From Candidatus Palauibacter rhopaloidicola (GTDB taxonomy: Bacteria > Gemmatimonadota > Gemmatimonadetes > Palauibacterales > Palauibacteraceae): a DNA stretch of 64,000 nt. The stretch covers positions 124,001-188,000 of the forward strand of contig JAPPGH010000050.1 in the NCBI GenBank assembly GCA_026914155.1, given 5' to 3'. Positions 42,411 to 51,816 of the stretch are shown in pieces. The notes below the pieces were generated by a model. It ran no database searches and had not been told where the DNA came from. It saw nothing but the letters and a program-made list of their open reading frames with translations. Position 1 is the first letter of the stretch. Each line of letters opens with the position of its first letter. The position numbers and the translations under genes are program-made.

Positions 42411-43945
42411 GTCTGCGCTGTTTCGCACGTCATTGTCATCGAGGCGATAGCGGACTCGTGTGAGAGCACCGCGCCTTCGGCACCCGTACACTCCACTTGC
42501 GTCCCCTTGAGTGATGACAGGTTCAGGTTCTGGCCCACCCGGAGGTGCTGGCCGAGTTGGGCTTCGAGGGCCTCTTCGGAGAGTGGGCCTTCCGAAAGCG
42601 CGGACCGAAAACGGGCAAGGTCAAACACGACTGTCTTGAAGTCTCCAGCCCCGTCGTCCGGAGTCACGGCCAGGAACAGGTCGGGCGTGCCGCCGCGTAC
42701 CCTCTCGACCCGACCGTCGTCGCCGCGTAGCCGCACCGACCCACCCGACAGGGCCGCCTCGCCGGCGGCACGCAGGGTCCTGGCGAGGTCGGCCGGGAGG
42801 GCGTGCTCCGTGGCGATCGCCTCGATCAGCTTGCGCATCACATGCGGCCGTAGGGGTGTGACGGCTGCCGGATTGTCTCCCTGTTCATCGAGGTGCAGGA
42901 CCGCCTCCTCGTTCGCCGGGACGAAGGTCGGGTCGACGGAGGTGAGGTTCGACTGGTCGGTGCAGTAGACGAGGCCGCCGGCCAGCAGGCAGACGGCGCC
43001 GCAGCGCAGCGCGACGCGGAGCCAGCGCGGCGCGGGGGTCGAGGTTCGGTTCGTCATGATCACGCGGAATCTCCTTTCCAGCCGCGACGGTCGGCCGCAG
43101 CGATCGATCGTACTCGCGAAGGTCAGGGGCCCCGGGACCGGGGTCTTGGAAATGAAGTCGATCACCCGGAGCAGCGCCCCGGCGTAAGTGCGGGGTTCGG
43201 CCTCGGTCGCGGCGACGGCGAGCGCGTCGCAGCACAACTCCTCGGACGCCCGCAGCCGCCGCCGGGCCCACCACGCCACGGGGTTCCACCAGAAGGCTGC
43301 GCACGCGAGCCACTCGAGCCAGCGCACGACGTGGTCGCGGCGCCGGACATGGGCGAGTTCGTGCGCCAGGACGCAGCGCAGTTCGGACTCCTCGATCTCG
43401 GCGAGCAGTTTCGCGGGGATGAGGACGCGCACCTTCCCGCCGGCCCACCACACCATGGGCGACAGTTGCGCGCGCGTCGCGTAAACGGCGGGAGCCGCGG
43501 AGAGACCGAGCCTGCGGGCGATCTCCCGCGCGAGCCGCCGGACCCCGGGCGGCGCGGGTTCCGAAGCGCTCAGGAGCGAGCCATGGAAACGGAGCGTGCG
43601 CACGAGCGTCCAGCCGAGTACGGAAGCGGTGCCCAGGAGCCAGAGCCAAACGAGGGTGTCTCCGCCATGGCTCTGCAGCCACTCGAGCAGCGTGGCCCCG
43701 ACCGATGGCGCCGACTCCGCCTCCGGAAAACTGATCGCGGCCACGGGGCCCACCGGATCGACGCCCCCCGACCAGACCGGAATCGAGACGAACGGCGGCA
43801 CGAGCAGGACGGCGAGCGGCAGAAGCCACAGCCCGTGCGCCAGCGACGGCTTCCCGCAGCGCCGCGCCGCGACCCACGCCAGTCCGGCAAGACCGATCGA
43901 GATCGCCAGCTTGCTGGCCCCGATCTGGAGAATCATGTCCGTCAT
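42395..43945 (-). CDS. BlaR1/M56-like membrane sensor protease, copy 2
   Basis: 516 residues, the first gene of the M56-BlaI-M56 operon. It has the same architecture as copy 1: helices, HELAH in CVLAHELAHVRRRDHVVRWL, a late helix ending LLAGGLVYCTDQ and a C-terminal soluble domain (from about residue 340). The two copies share the MTDxILQIGAxKLA start and core, but their sensor domains differ strongly; both keep a segment like KTVVFDLARFRSALSEGPLS. No beta-lactam-binding motif is seen. The BlaI operators lie 57-97 bases upstream. Confidence 0.86.
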   Translation of the reverse strand: MTDMILQIGASKLAISIGLAGLAWVAARRCGKPSLAHGLWLLPLAVLLVPPFVSIPVWSGGVDPVGPVAAISFPEAESAPSVGATLLEWLQSHGGDTLVWLWLLGTASVLGWTLVRTLRFHGSLLSASEPAPPGVRRLAREIARRLGLSAAPAVYATRAQLSPMVWWAGGKVRVLIPAKLLAEIEESELRCVLAHELAHVRRRDHVVRWLEWLACAAFWWNPVAWWARRRLRASEELCCDALAVAATEAEPRTYAGALLRVIDFISKTPVPGPLTFASTIDRCGRPSRLERRFRVIMTNRTSTPAPRWLRVALRCGAVCLLAGGLVYCTDQSNLTSVDPTFVPANEEAVLHLDEQGDNPAAVTPLRPHVMRKLIEAIATEHALPADLARTLRAAGEAALSGGSVRLRGDDGRVERVRGGTPDLFLAVTPDDGAGDFKTVVFDLARFRSALSEGPLSEEALEAQLGQHLRVGQNLNLSSLKGTQVECTGAEGAVLSHESAIASMTMTCETAQTITGT

Positions 43946-44001
43946 GCGTGTCTATCCGCCTTTCGCTCCCCGGCTCTCGCTCCGGATTCGTCAACGCCAT
44001 G

Positions 44002-44049
44002 TTCACGACGACATGTCGTAAGTTTACGACGCGATGTCGTAACCGTCAA
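44002..44049 (-). promoter_or_regulatory. M56-BlaI-M56 operon promoter with two tandem BlaI-type operators
   Basis: Two inverted repeats, TTCACGAC-N5-GTCGTAA (44002-44021) and TTACGAC-N5-GTCGTAA (44024-44042), are centred 21 bp apart, i.e. two helical turns. On the minus strand TTGACG (44049-44044) and TAAACT (44026-44021) give a -35/-10 pair with exactly 17 bases between. The second operator fills the spacer and the first covers the start near 44014. This is the classic layout for BlaI repression. The rest of the 315-base gap up to the gene at 44261 holds no clear gene. Confidence 0.75.
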
Positions 44050-44260
44050 GCGGAGACACGGAGCGGGAGGCGGAGACAGGGCGGATGCAAGGCAGAGGCG
44101 CGGTCGGGAAGCCGGATTCGTGCCCCCCCCGTTTCAGATTCCGGTGGGTTCATCTATTGTATTTGGGCTGTTGTTTGGGTCGGGTGGGGTGGCCGGTGCC
44201 GGTTTCCTTGCCCGGACCGCTCCCTCCCCGCAGAACTCCTCCCGAAACGAGGTAAGCGAG

Positions 44261-47200
44261 ATGCGTACGCGCTCAGGGCTCCCGGTGTCTCTTTCTCTCC
44301 TCGCGGTGCTCGCCCTCACCGCAGCCCCCCTTCCCGCGCTGGCCCAGGACGCCGATCTGCAGGCGGCGGTCCAGGCGCTCGAATGGCGCGAAATCGGACC
44401 CACGATCATGGGCGGCCGGATCGCCGACCTCGCCGTCGACGAGGCCGATCCGTCCACCTTCTACGTCGGCGTCGCGACGGGCGGCGTGTGGAAGACGATC
44501 AATGGCGGAAGCACGTTCGAGTCGGTCTTCGACGACCAGACGATGCTCTCCGTCGGGGATATCACGCTCGCGCCGTCGAACCCGAATGTGGTCTGGGTCG
44601 GCTCGGGCGAGCCGCAGAACCGCCAGTCCTCCCCGTGGGGGATGGGCGTGTTCCGCTCGACGGATGCCGGCCGGACCTGGACCCATCTCGGACTCGAGGC
44701 GACGCACCACATCTCGCGCATCCAGGTCCATCCGCGGAATCCGGACGTGGCCTACGTGGCGGCGATGGGCCGCCTTTGGGGCGCGAACCCGGAGCGCGGC
44801 GTGTACCGGACGATGGACGGCGGCGAGACGTGGGAACTCGTCCTCCATGTCGACGAGCACACGGGCGCGATCGACCTCGCCATGGATCCCGGCGATCCGA
44901 TGACGCTGTTCGCGGCCATGTACCAGCGGCAGCGGACGCTGTGGGGCTTCAACGGCGGCGGACCCGGGGGCGGCATCTACCGGACGATGGACGGCGGCGA
45001 CAACTGGACGAAGCTCGCCGGCGGCCTGCCGGAGGGTGACGTGGGCCGCGTCGGGCTCGACATCTACCGGCGCGACGGGAACCTCGTCTGGGCGATCGTC
45101 GAAGCCGACGCGCGCGCCCCGGGACAGGGCTTCGGTGCCCAGGAAGACGCCGACCGCAAGACGGGGACCTACAAGTCGACCGACCGCGGCGAGACGTGGG
45201 TGCAGACGAGCACGACGAACAACCGTCCCATGTACTACAGCCAGATCCGCATCGATCCGAACGATCCCGAGCGGCTCTATCTGGGCGGTTCGAGTCTGTA
45301 CCGCACCTCGGACGGGGGGTACAACTTCACGCCGGACGCGGCCTCCGAGGTCCACTCCGACCACCACGCGCTGTGGATCAACCCGGCGAACTCCGACCAC
45401 CTGATCCTCGGCGGCGACGGCGGCGTCTCGATCAGCTGGGACCGCTCCGACAACTGGCGGCAGCTGACGAACCTGCCCCTCGCGCAGTTCTACGAGATCG
45501 GCGTCGACAACCGCGATCCCTATCACGTGTGCGGCGGCCTCCAGGACAACGGTTCCTGGTGCGGCCCCTCGGACACCTGGTCCAACCAGGGGATCCGGAC
45601 CCGCGACTGGTACAACGTGGGGAGCGGCGACGGCTACTTCACCGTCCTCCATCCCAACGGCGAGGAGATGATCGCCGAGTCCCAGAACGGGAACCCCATG
45701 CGCGTGAACCTCAAGACGGGCGAGCGGCTGCGGATGCGTCCGCTGGGGCGCCCGGAGGGGGATGACGAGGATCTGCCCGAGTTCCGCTGGAACTGGGACA
45801 CGCCGGTCGAGGTGTCGCCGAGCGACCCGAACACGGTCTACTACGGGTCGAACGTCGTGTTCAAGACGCCCGACTACGGCCAGACGTGGGAGCAGATCTC
45901 GCCCGACCTGACGAAGGGTATCGACCGGACGACGCTGGAGATCATGGGCGTCCTCGGCTCGGAGCCGATGATGTCGGCCAACGACGGGACCTCGAGCTTC
46001 GGCAACATGATCTCCATCGAGGAGTCGCCGCTCGATCCGATGGTCGTGTACGCGGGCACGGACGACGGGAACCTGCAGGTCACGCGGGACGGCGGCGGGA
46101 CGTGGACGAACGTGGCGCCCAACATGCCGGGCGTGCCGGACCAGTTGTACATGACGCGGATCGTCGCGTCGCACGCCGATGCGGGGACCGTGTGGGTCGC
46201 GGGGGACAACCACCGCAACGACGACATGGCCCCCTACCTGTACGTCTCGAACGACTTCGGCGAGTCGTGGCGGGCGGTGAGGGACGGGATCCCGGACGGA
46301 TGGTCGCTGAACGCGCTGGCGCAGCACCACCGCGCCGCGAACCTCCTCTTCGCCGGTAACGAGATCGGCACCTACTTCTCGATCGACGCGGGCAACTCGT
46401 GGCACCCGCTGCTGCGGAACATGCCACCGGCGCCGGTGGACGACATCAAGATCCAGGAGCGTGAGAACGACCTCGTGATCGGCACGCACGGGCGCGGCAT
46501 CTGGATCATGGAGGACATCACGCCGCTCGAGGAGCTGAGCCAGGCCGTGCTCGCCTCCGAGGCGCACCTCTTCTCGACCCAGTCGGCCGTCGCCTACAAC
46601 CCCTACACGCCGCAGGGCTGGACGCCGGGCGTGTGGGAGGCGGAGAACCCGCCGCAGGGTGCCCGCATCCGCTACTGGCTGGGCAGCGACCTGCCGGAGG
46701 CCCCGACGGCCGACGAGGAAGGCGGCGAAAGCGGCGAGCGGATCGTCACCGGCGGTTCGTCCGCCAACGGCGATGATCCGGCGCCCATGTCCGCGATGGC
46801 GGGCAAGGCGGCGATCACGATCCTCGACTCCGACGGGTCCGTGATCCGGGAACTCGAGGGCGGTGGCGACCGCGGCCTGAACGAGGTCATCTGGGATCTG
46901 CGCTACGAGCCGCCGCCGGCGCCGCCGGGCGGGGGCGGGTTCTTCTTCCGGGCCGGCAGCGTAGCGCCGAAGGTCCTCCCGGGGTCTTACACGGCCCGGC
47001 TGGACGCGGCGGGACAGACGCTCGAGACGGCGGTCACGGTGCGGCTCGACCCGCGCGTGAACATCAGCCAGGGCGACCTCATGGCGCGGCAGGAGGCACT
47101 CATGAGCGCCTACGCGCTCGCGAAGCCGACGAACGAGGGGCTGCAGGCCGCGGCCCGGCTGCGCGGCCACCTGTCCGACGTCGAGGCGCAGCTCGAGGGC

Positions 47201-47512
47201 CACGACGTGGCCGAGTCGCTGACGGCGGAAGTCGAGGCCATCGGCGAGGAGCTGGACGAGATCGGTGACGAGCTCGACACGGCCCGAGGGGGCGCCGGCG
47301 TCTCCGGCGGTCTGTCGGGCTACCACACGGCGCCGACGGCGGACATGCTCTACCAGCTCGAGCGCGGCTGGGGCGCGCTGCCCGGCGCCATCGACCGGCT
47401 GAACGTCCTCATCGAGGACCGCATGCCGGCGCTCTTCTCGGCCGTACAGGCGGCCGGGGTCGGCCCCGACCTCGGCGATCCGGTACGGGGCCCGACGCCG
47501 CCGATGCGCTGA
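44261..47512 (+). CDS. Secreted VPS10/sortilin-like BNR-repeat protein
   Basis: 1083 residues from ATG 44261; the open frame upstream is an antisense reading of the M56 gene. A signal peptide (ALTAAPLPALAQDAD) is followed by many sialidase-type BNR repeats with Asp boxes (STDAGRTW, TMDGGETWE, SNDFGESWR) forming propellers (about 40-760), then a C-terminal beta/coiled segment. Such proteins are usually annotated as glycosyl hydrolases or VPS10 proteins, but no catalytic residues can be named. It is followed by the M14 peptidase gene and is divergent from the M56-BlaI operon, whose operators lie 219 bases upstream of it. Confidence 0.85.
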   Translation: MRTRSGLPVSLSLLAVLALTAAPLPALAQDADLQAAVQALEWREIGPTIMGGRIADLAVDEADPSTFYVGVATGGVWKTINGGSTFESVFDDQTMLSVGDITLAPSNPNVVWVGSGEPQNRQSSPWGMGVFRSTDAGRTWTHLGLEATHHISRIQVHPRNPDVAYVAAMGRLWGANPERGVYRTMDGGETWELVLHVDEHTGAIDLAMDPGDPMTLFAAMYQRQRTLWGFNGGGPGGGIYRTMDGGDNWTKLAGGLPEGDVGRVGLDIYRRDGNLVWAIVEADARAPGQGFGAQEDADRKTGTYKSTDRGETWVQTSTTNNRPMYYSQIRIDPNDPERLYLGGSSLYRTSDGGYNFTPDAASEVHSDHHALWINPANSDHLILGGDGGVSISWDRSDNWRQLTNLPLAQFYEIGVDNRDPYHVCGGLQDNGSWCGPSDTWSNQGIRTRDWYNVGSGDGYFTVLHPNGEEMIAESQNGNPMRVNLKTGERLRMRPLGRPEGDDEDLPEFRWNWDTPVEVSPSDPNTVYYGSNVVFKTPDYGQTWEQISPDLTKGIDRTTLEIMGVLGSEPMMSANDGTSSFGNMISIEESPLDPMVVYAGTDDGNLQVTRDGGGTWTNVAPNMPGVPDQLYMTRIVASHADAGTVWVAGDNHRNDDMAPYLYVSNDFGESWRAVRDGIPDGWSLNALAQHHRAANLLFAGNEIGTYFSIDAGNSWHPLLRNMPPAPVDDIKIQERENDLVIGTHGRGIWIMEDITPLEELSQAVLASEAHLFSTQSAVAYNPYTPQGWTPGVWEAENPPQGARIRYWLGSDLPEAPTADEEGGESGERIVTGGSSANGDDPAPMSAMAGKAAITILDSDGSVIRELEGGGDRGLNEVIWDLRYEPPPAPPGGGGFFFRAGSVAPKVLPGSYTARLDAAGQTLETAVTVRLDPRVNISQGDLMARQEALMSAYALAKPTNEGLQAAARLRGHLSDVEAQLEGHDVAESLTAEVEAIGEELDEIGDELDTARGGAGVSGGLSGYHTAPTADMLYQLERGWGALPGAIDRLNVLIEDRMPALFSAVQAAGVGPDLGDPVRGPTPPMR

Positions 47513-47703
47513 CGAAGCTCACGGACCGTAAGAGTCGGGCGTTGACCCGGCTCCAGTCCGAGCCGCCCGCCGCGAGCCCGGAAGATCGGGCGCGCCGGCG
47601 GGCGGCGGCGCTTCGAGGCCGACGTGCTTTGTCTTCCCGGGCACACCGTCGCCATAATGGGTGCCGAACCTCCGCACACGATCTGCGCAAGGAGAGTCCG
47701 CAC

Positions 47704-50514
47704 ATGTCGTTCTTCGCCCCCCACCGGGCGGCCCGGGCTTCGGCCCGCGGCCTTCTGCCCGCCGCCGCGATCATCCTCGGCCTCCATGCCGCATGGCCGG
47801 TCCTCGCGCAGGAGCTGACGACCCCGGAGGCCTTCTTCGGGCATGAGATCGGTGCCGACTACGAGTTGCCTGACTACGGCGACCTCTCCCGCTACTGGGA
47901 GACGCTGGCGGCCGAGTCCCCGCGCATGACGCTGCAGTCGATCGGGACGACGGCCGAGGGCCGCGACCAGTTCATGGCGATCGTCACCTCGCCCGAGAAC
48001 CACGCGAACCTCGACGAATACCGGGAGATCTCCGCCCGCCTCGCGCTCGCCAGGGGCGTGACCGAGGAGGAAGCGCGAGCACTCGCCCGGCGTGGAAAGG
48101 CCATCGTGTGGATCGACGGCGGCCTCCACGCCACGGAGGTGCTGGGCGCGCAGCAGCTCATGGAGACGCTGTGGCAGTTCGTGAACGGGACCGACGACGA
48201 GACGACGCGGATCCTCGACGACGTCATCATCCTCTTCGTCCACGCGAACCCCGACGGGATGGACCTCGTCTCGAACTGGTACACGCGGAACGAGGAGAAG
48301 ACGGAGCGCTCCACGCGCGGGATTCCCGTCCTCTACCAGAAGTATGTGGGACACGACAACAACCGGGACTTCTACACGTCCTTCCAGCCGGAATCCGAGA
48401 ACATGAACCGGCAGATGTACCGGACGTGGTATCCGCAGATCGTCTACAACCACCACCAGACGGGACCCACCGGGACCGTGCTCTTCGCGCCCCCGTTCCG
48501 CGATCCGTTCAACTACAACATCGACCCGATGGTCATCACGGGGATCGATCTCGTCGGGTCCGCCATGCACTCGCGTTTCACGGAGGAGGGGAAGCCCGGT
48601 GCGACGCGGCGGCGCGGGGCCAACTATTCGACGTGGTGGAACGGCGGCCTGCGCACGACACCTTACTTCAAGAACATGATCGGACTCCTCACGGAAACGA
48701 TCGGGAACCCGACCCCGATGGAGATCCCGCTGATTCTCGAGCGGGTGCTGCCCAACGACAATCTGCCCGCCCCGATCGAACCGCAGCCGTGGCACTTCCG
48801 GCAGTCGGTCGACTATTCGGTCACCGCGAACAAGGCGGTGCTCGACGTCGCCTCCCGCTACCGCGAGACGTTCCTCTACCGCATCTGGCGCATGGGGATG
48901 AACTCGATCGAGCGCGGCAGCAAGGACAGCTGGACGATCCATCCCCGGCGCGTGGAGTGGCTGCGCGAGGAGATGCGGGCCGGGGCGGCGGAGACCGACT
49001 TCGCCCGCAACGTGGGCGGTTTCGGCGGCAGCCGCGGCACGCGCGCGGAATACGACCGGCTGTTCGAACCCGATCTGCGCGATCCCCGCGGGTACATCCT
49101 CCCCTCGGACCAGGCCGACTTCCCGACCGCGACGAAGTTCGTCAACGCGCTGCTCGAGGGCGGCGTGATCGTGGAGCGGGCGACATCCGACTTCACCGTC
49201 GAGGGGAAGGAGTATCCCTCGGGCTCCTACGTGGTGCGGGCCGCGCAGGCCTTCCGGCCGCACGTCCTCGACATGTTCGAGCCGCAGGACCACCCGGACG
49301 ACTTCCTCTTCCCCGGGGCAGCCCCGACGCCGCCGTACGACAATGCGGGGTGGACGCTCGCGGTCCAGATGGGGGTGGAGTTCGACCGCATCCTGGAGGG
49401 CTTCGACGGCCCGTTCGAGGAGATCGCGGAGTGGAACGCAAGTCCCATGCCGGGGACGGTCGCGGACGCCGACGGGGCGGACGGTTTCGTGTTCGGCCAC
49501 GAGACGAACGACGCGTTCACCGCCATCAACCGGCTGCAGGCTTCGGGACACGACGTGTACTGGCTCACCTCGCCGCTGCGGGAGGGGGGGCGCATGCACC
49601 CGGCCGGCACGTTCTACGTGAAGAGCCGCCGCGGAACGACGGACGCGGTCGCGTCGCTGGCCGCCGAACTGGGGATCGACTTCCGGGGTCTGGCGAACGA
49701 TCCGGACGTGGACGCCCTGCGCCTTCGGGCGCCCCGCGTCGCGCTCTGGGACACGTACGGGGGTTCCATGCCGTCCGGCTGGATCCGCTGGATCCTCGAG
49801 CAGTTCGAGTACGCGGACTTCGAACTCGTCTTCCCGCAGCGCCTCGACGCGGGGGCTCTGAGCGACGACTACGACGTCATCATCTTCCCGCAGGGCGCCA
49901 TCGGTTCGCGGTTCCAGTTCGGAGGGGGCGGCGCGCCGGCTCCGGAGACGATTCCCGAGGAGTACCGTGACCGGCTCGGCCGGGTCACCTCCGATGCGAC
50001 GCTGCCGGCGCTGGTCGACTTCCTCGAGGACGGCGGCTCGATCGTCACCATCGGCGGTTCGACGGCCCTCGGGAACGAGCTTGGGCTCCCGCTGGAGGAC
50101 CACTTGGTCAAGGACGGAGAGCCGCTGGGCCGGGAGGAGTACTACGTGCCCGGGTCGATTCTGGAGGTCACGGTGGACAACTCGCGGCTCGTCGCCACGG
50201 GAGTTCCGTCGACGCTCGCGGTGTCGTTCAACAACAGTCCCGTGTTCGGCGCCTCGGCGCTGGCGGCGAGGAACGACGGGGCAAGCGGGGTGACGCCGCT
50301 CGCCTGGTTCGACACCGACACGCCCCTCATCAGCGGCTGGGCGTGGGGTCAGGAGCACCTCCAGGGCGGCGTGACGATGGCGGAAGCGAAGGTGGGCAAC
50401 GGGCACCTGTACCTGTTCGGCCCGCTGATCACGCGGCGTGCGCAGCCGCACGGCACCTTCAAGTTCCTCTTGAACGCGATCGCCCTCTCCACGGTGGAGC
50501 CCGAACGGCCGTAA
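47704..50514 (+). CDS. Large secreted M14-family zinc carboxypeptidase
   Basis: 936 residues from ATG 47704 (ribosome site AAGGAGAG). A signal peptide (IILGLHAAWPVLAQE) precedes an M14 domain (about 35-400). Zinc ligands fit HxxE in GGLHATEVLG, a later His in YNHHQTGPTG, and the catalytic Glu in GLLTETIGNPTPME. Roughly 500 extra residues follow, including GATase1-like alpha/beta features (DDYDVIIFPQGAIG). This matches the large M14 peptidases of marine and soil bacteria. It is preceded by the VPS10-like gene (191 bases, no gene seen between). Confidence 0.88.
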   Translation: MSFFAPHRAARASARGLLPAAAIILGLHAAWPVLAQELTTPEAFFGHEIGADYELPDYGDLSRYWETLAAESPRMTLQSIGTTAEGRDQFMAIVTSPENHANLDEYREISARLALARGVTEEEARALARRGKAIVWIDGGLHATEVLGAQQLMETLWQFVNGTDDETTRILDDVIILFVHANPDGMDLVSNWYTRNEEKTERSTRGIPVLYQKYVGHDNNRDFYTSFQPESENMNRQMYRTWYPQIVYNHHQTGPTGTVLFAPPFRDPFNYNIDPMVITGIDLVGSAMHSRFTEEGKPGATRRRGANYSTWWNGGLRTTPYFKNMIGLLTETIGNPTPMEIPLILERVLPNDNLPAPIEPQPWHFRQSVDYSVTANKAVLDVASRYRETFLYRIWRMGMNSIERGSKDSWTIHPRRVEWLREEMRAGAAETDFARNVGGFGGSRGTRAEYDRLFEPDLRDPRGYILPSDQADFPTATKFVNALLEGGVIVERATSDFTVEGKEYPSGSYVVRAAQAFRPHVLDMFEPQDHPDDFLFPGAAPTPPYDNAGWTLAVQMGVEFDRILEGFDGPFEEIAEWNASPMPGTVADADGADGFVFGHETNDAFTAINRLQASGHDVYWLTSPLREGGRMHPAGTFYVKSRRGTTDAVASLAAELGIDFRGLANDPDVDALRLRAPRVALWDTYGGSMPSGWIRWILEQFEYADFELVFPQRLDAGALSDDYDVIIFPQGAIGSRFQFGGGGAPAPETIPEEYRDRLGRVTSDATLPALVDFLEDGGSIVTIGGSTALGNELGLPLEDHLVKDGEPLGREEYYVPGSILEVTVDNSRLVATGVPSTLAVSFNNSPVFGASALAARNDGASGVTPLAWFDTDTPLISGWAWGQEHLQGGVTMAEAKVGNGHLYLFGPLITRRAQPHGTFKFLLNAIALSTVEPERP

Positions 50515-50646
50515 GGGACTGGATCCCCCGTGTTGACAGCGAGTTGACGCAGGCACGGAGAATACGGCTTGCTCGCTCGCCGCGGCCCTGCGGCGTACGT
50601 TGGAGGTGTCGACCCGGGAGGCATCGTTGCCAAGAAGGAGCGCCGC

Positions 50647-50934
50647 ATGAGCGGCGAGATGATCGCGATCATCGCAGCCGCCATCGCGCTGGCCAGCGTG
50701 ATGGTTCCGGGCATGCGCGGCGTGCGGCGCGACATGCAGCAACTGGAAGTCCGGCTCACCAAGCGGATGTCGGAGCATGAGACCCGACTCACCGAGCGGA
50801 TGTCGGCTCTGGAGACCAAGCTCACGGAGCGGATGACGCGCTTGGAGACGACGCTCACCGAACGCGTGGCACGCCTCGAGGGGTTGTTCGAGGGCTCGAT
50901 GCACTCCCGGAAGCCGCGCAAGACGCGGCACTAG
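50647..50934 (+). CDS. Membrane-anchored hendecad coiled-coil protein
   Basis: 95 residues. An N-terminal hydrophobic helix (MIAIIAAAIALASVMVPG) is followed by four 11-residue repeats of the type LTERMSALETK (LTKRMSEHETR, LTERMSALETK, LTERMTRLETT, LTERVARLEGL). The corresponding 33-bp units are visible in the DNA. This is a right-handed hendecad coiled coil, probably exposed or cytoplasmic next to the membrane. Unknown function. Its stop lies nine bases before the CTG codon proposed as the start of the next gene. Confidence 0.7.
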   Translation: MSGEMIAIIAAAIALASVMVPGMRGVRRDMQQLEVRLTKRMSEHETRLTERMSALETKLTERMTRLETTLTERVARLEGLFEGSMHSRKPRKTRH

Positions 50935-50943
50935 CTCGCCACC

Positions 50944-51816
50944 CTGCCTTCAATCTCCGTCGTCCTGAGCACGTACAACGCGCCGGACGAACTGGAACGC
51001 ACGCTCCGGGGCTACTCGGTACAGACATGCGAGGAGTTCGAGGTGGTCGTGGCGGACGACGGCTCGGGGGCGGAGACGCGCGATCGAATCGAACACCTGC
51101 GGTCGTCCACCGGTCTCGCGATCTCCCACGTCTGGCAGGAGGACGACGGGTTCAGAAAGTGTCGAATCCTTAACCGCGCGATCGTCGAGGCCCGCGGCGA
51201 CTACCTCATCCTCAGCGACGGCGACTGTATCCCGCGGCACGACTTCGTGGATACCCACGCGCGGCTCGCAAGGCCGGGGCGCTTCGTTTCGGGCGGGAGA
51301 GTTCGCCTTTCGAGCGCAGCCGGGACACGGATCGAGAGAGGCGATGTTCTGGACGGTTCGCTGTTCGAGTGGCCGTGGCTCCATGAGGCGGGAGCGCTGA
51401 GCCGGAGACGGGATCGGAGCAAACTCGGCCGCTCGGCGCACCGCGCCGCGTGGCTCGATCGCCTGACCACTACGCGAGCGACGTGGAACGGGCACAACGC
51501 GTCGGCCTGGAAGACCGACCTCCTGCGCGTGAACGGCTTCGACGAACGCATGACGTACCCGGTCGAGGACCGGGAACTCGGCGAGCGGCTCCGCAACGCC
51601 GGGATTCGCCCCATCCAGGCCCGACATCGGGCGGTGTGCGCGCACGTGGAACACGACCGGCCCTGGCTCGATCCCGAAGCGCAGGCGATGAACGAACGAC
51701 TGCGCGCCGAAACCCGCGGCGTGCCGCGGCCGCTCCGCATCTTCCGGGGTTCGTGCGGGCGCGACTGGACGGAGCACGGGATCCGGAAGGGCCCGCGACC
51801 CGCGGCTCACATGTAG
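50944..51816 (+). CDS. GT2-family glycosyltransferase without a canonical start codon
   Basis: 290 residues if read from CTG 50944; the first GTG is at 51043, which would remove the first strand and helix of the fold. The upstream part encodes SISVVLSTYNAPDELERTLR, matching VIVSTYERPDALDAVLRSL of the neighbour at 51807, and an in-frame TAG stands at 50932. The active site has VVADDGSGAE, ILSDGDCIPRHD and YPVEDRELGERL. The sugar transferred is unknown. Start use is uncertain: a CTG start, coupling to the upstream stop, or a sequence error. Confidence 0.75.
   Translation: MPSISVVLSTYNAPDELERTLRGYSVQTCEEFEVVVADDGSGAETRDRIEHLRSSTGLAISHVWQEDDGFRKCRILNRAIVEARGDYLILSDGDCIPRHDFVDTHARLARPGRFVSGGRVRLSSAAGTRIERGDVLDGSLFEWPWLHEAGALSRRRDRSKLGRSAHRAAWLDRLTTTRATWNGHNASAWKTDLLRVNGFDERMTYPVEDRELGERLRNAGIRPIQARHRAVCAHVEHDRPWLDPEAQAMNERLRAETRGVPRPLRIFRGSCGRDWTEHGIRKGPRPAAHM

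Noticed and set aside
40502-43945. M56 proteins as true beta-lactam sensors (BlaR1/MecR1)
   Set aside because: No SxxK penicillin-binding domain or beta-lactamase gene is present; only the protease-repressor logic is shared.
42893-44260. Long in-frame extension upstream of the VPS10-like gene
   Set aside because: It is antisense to the M56 gene and crosses the operators; the signal peptide at 44261 marks the true start.
44273-47326. A 1017-codon open frame on the minus strand
   Set aside because: It is fully antisense to the VPS10/BNR gene, whose repeats and signal peptide are clear.
47350-50931. An 1193-codon open frame on the minus strand
   Set aside because: It is antisense to the VPS10-like 3' end and the M14 peptidase, has Arg/Pro/Val/His-rich composition and no domain. 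It is a by-product of high GC.
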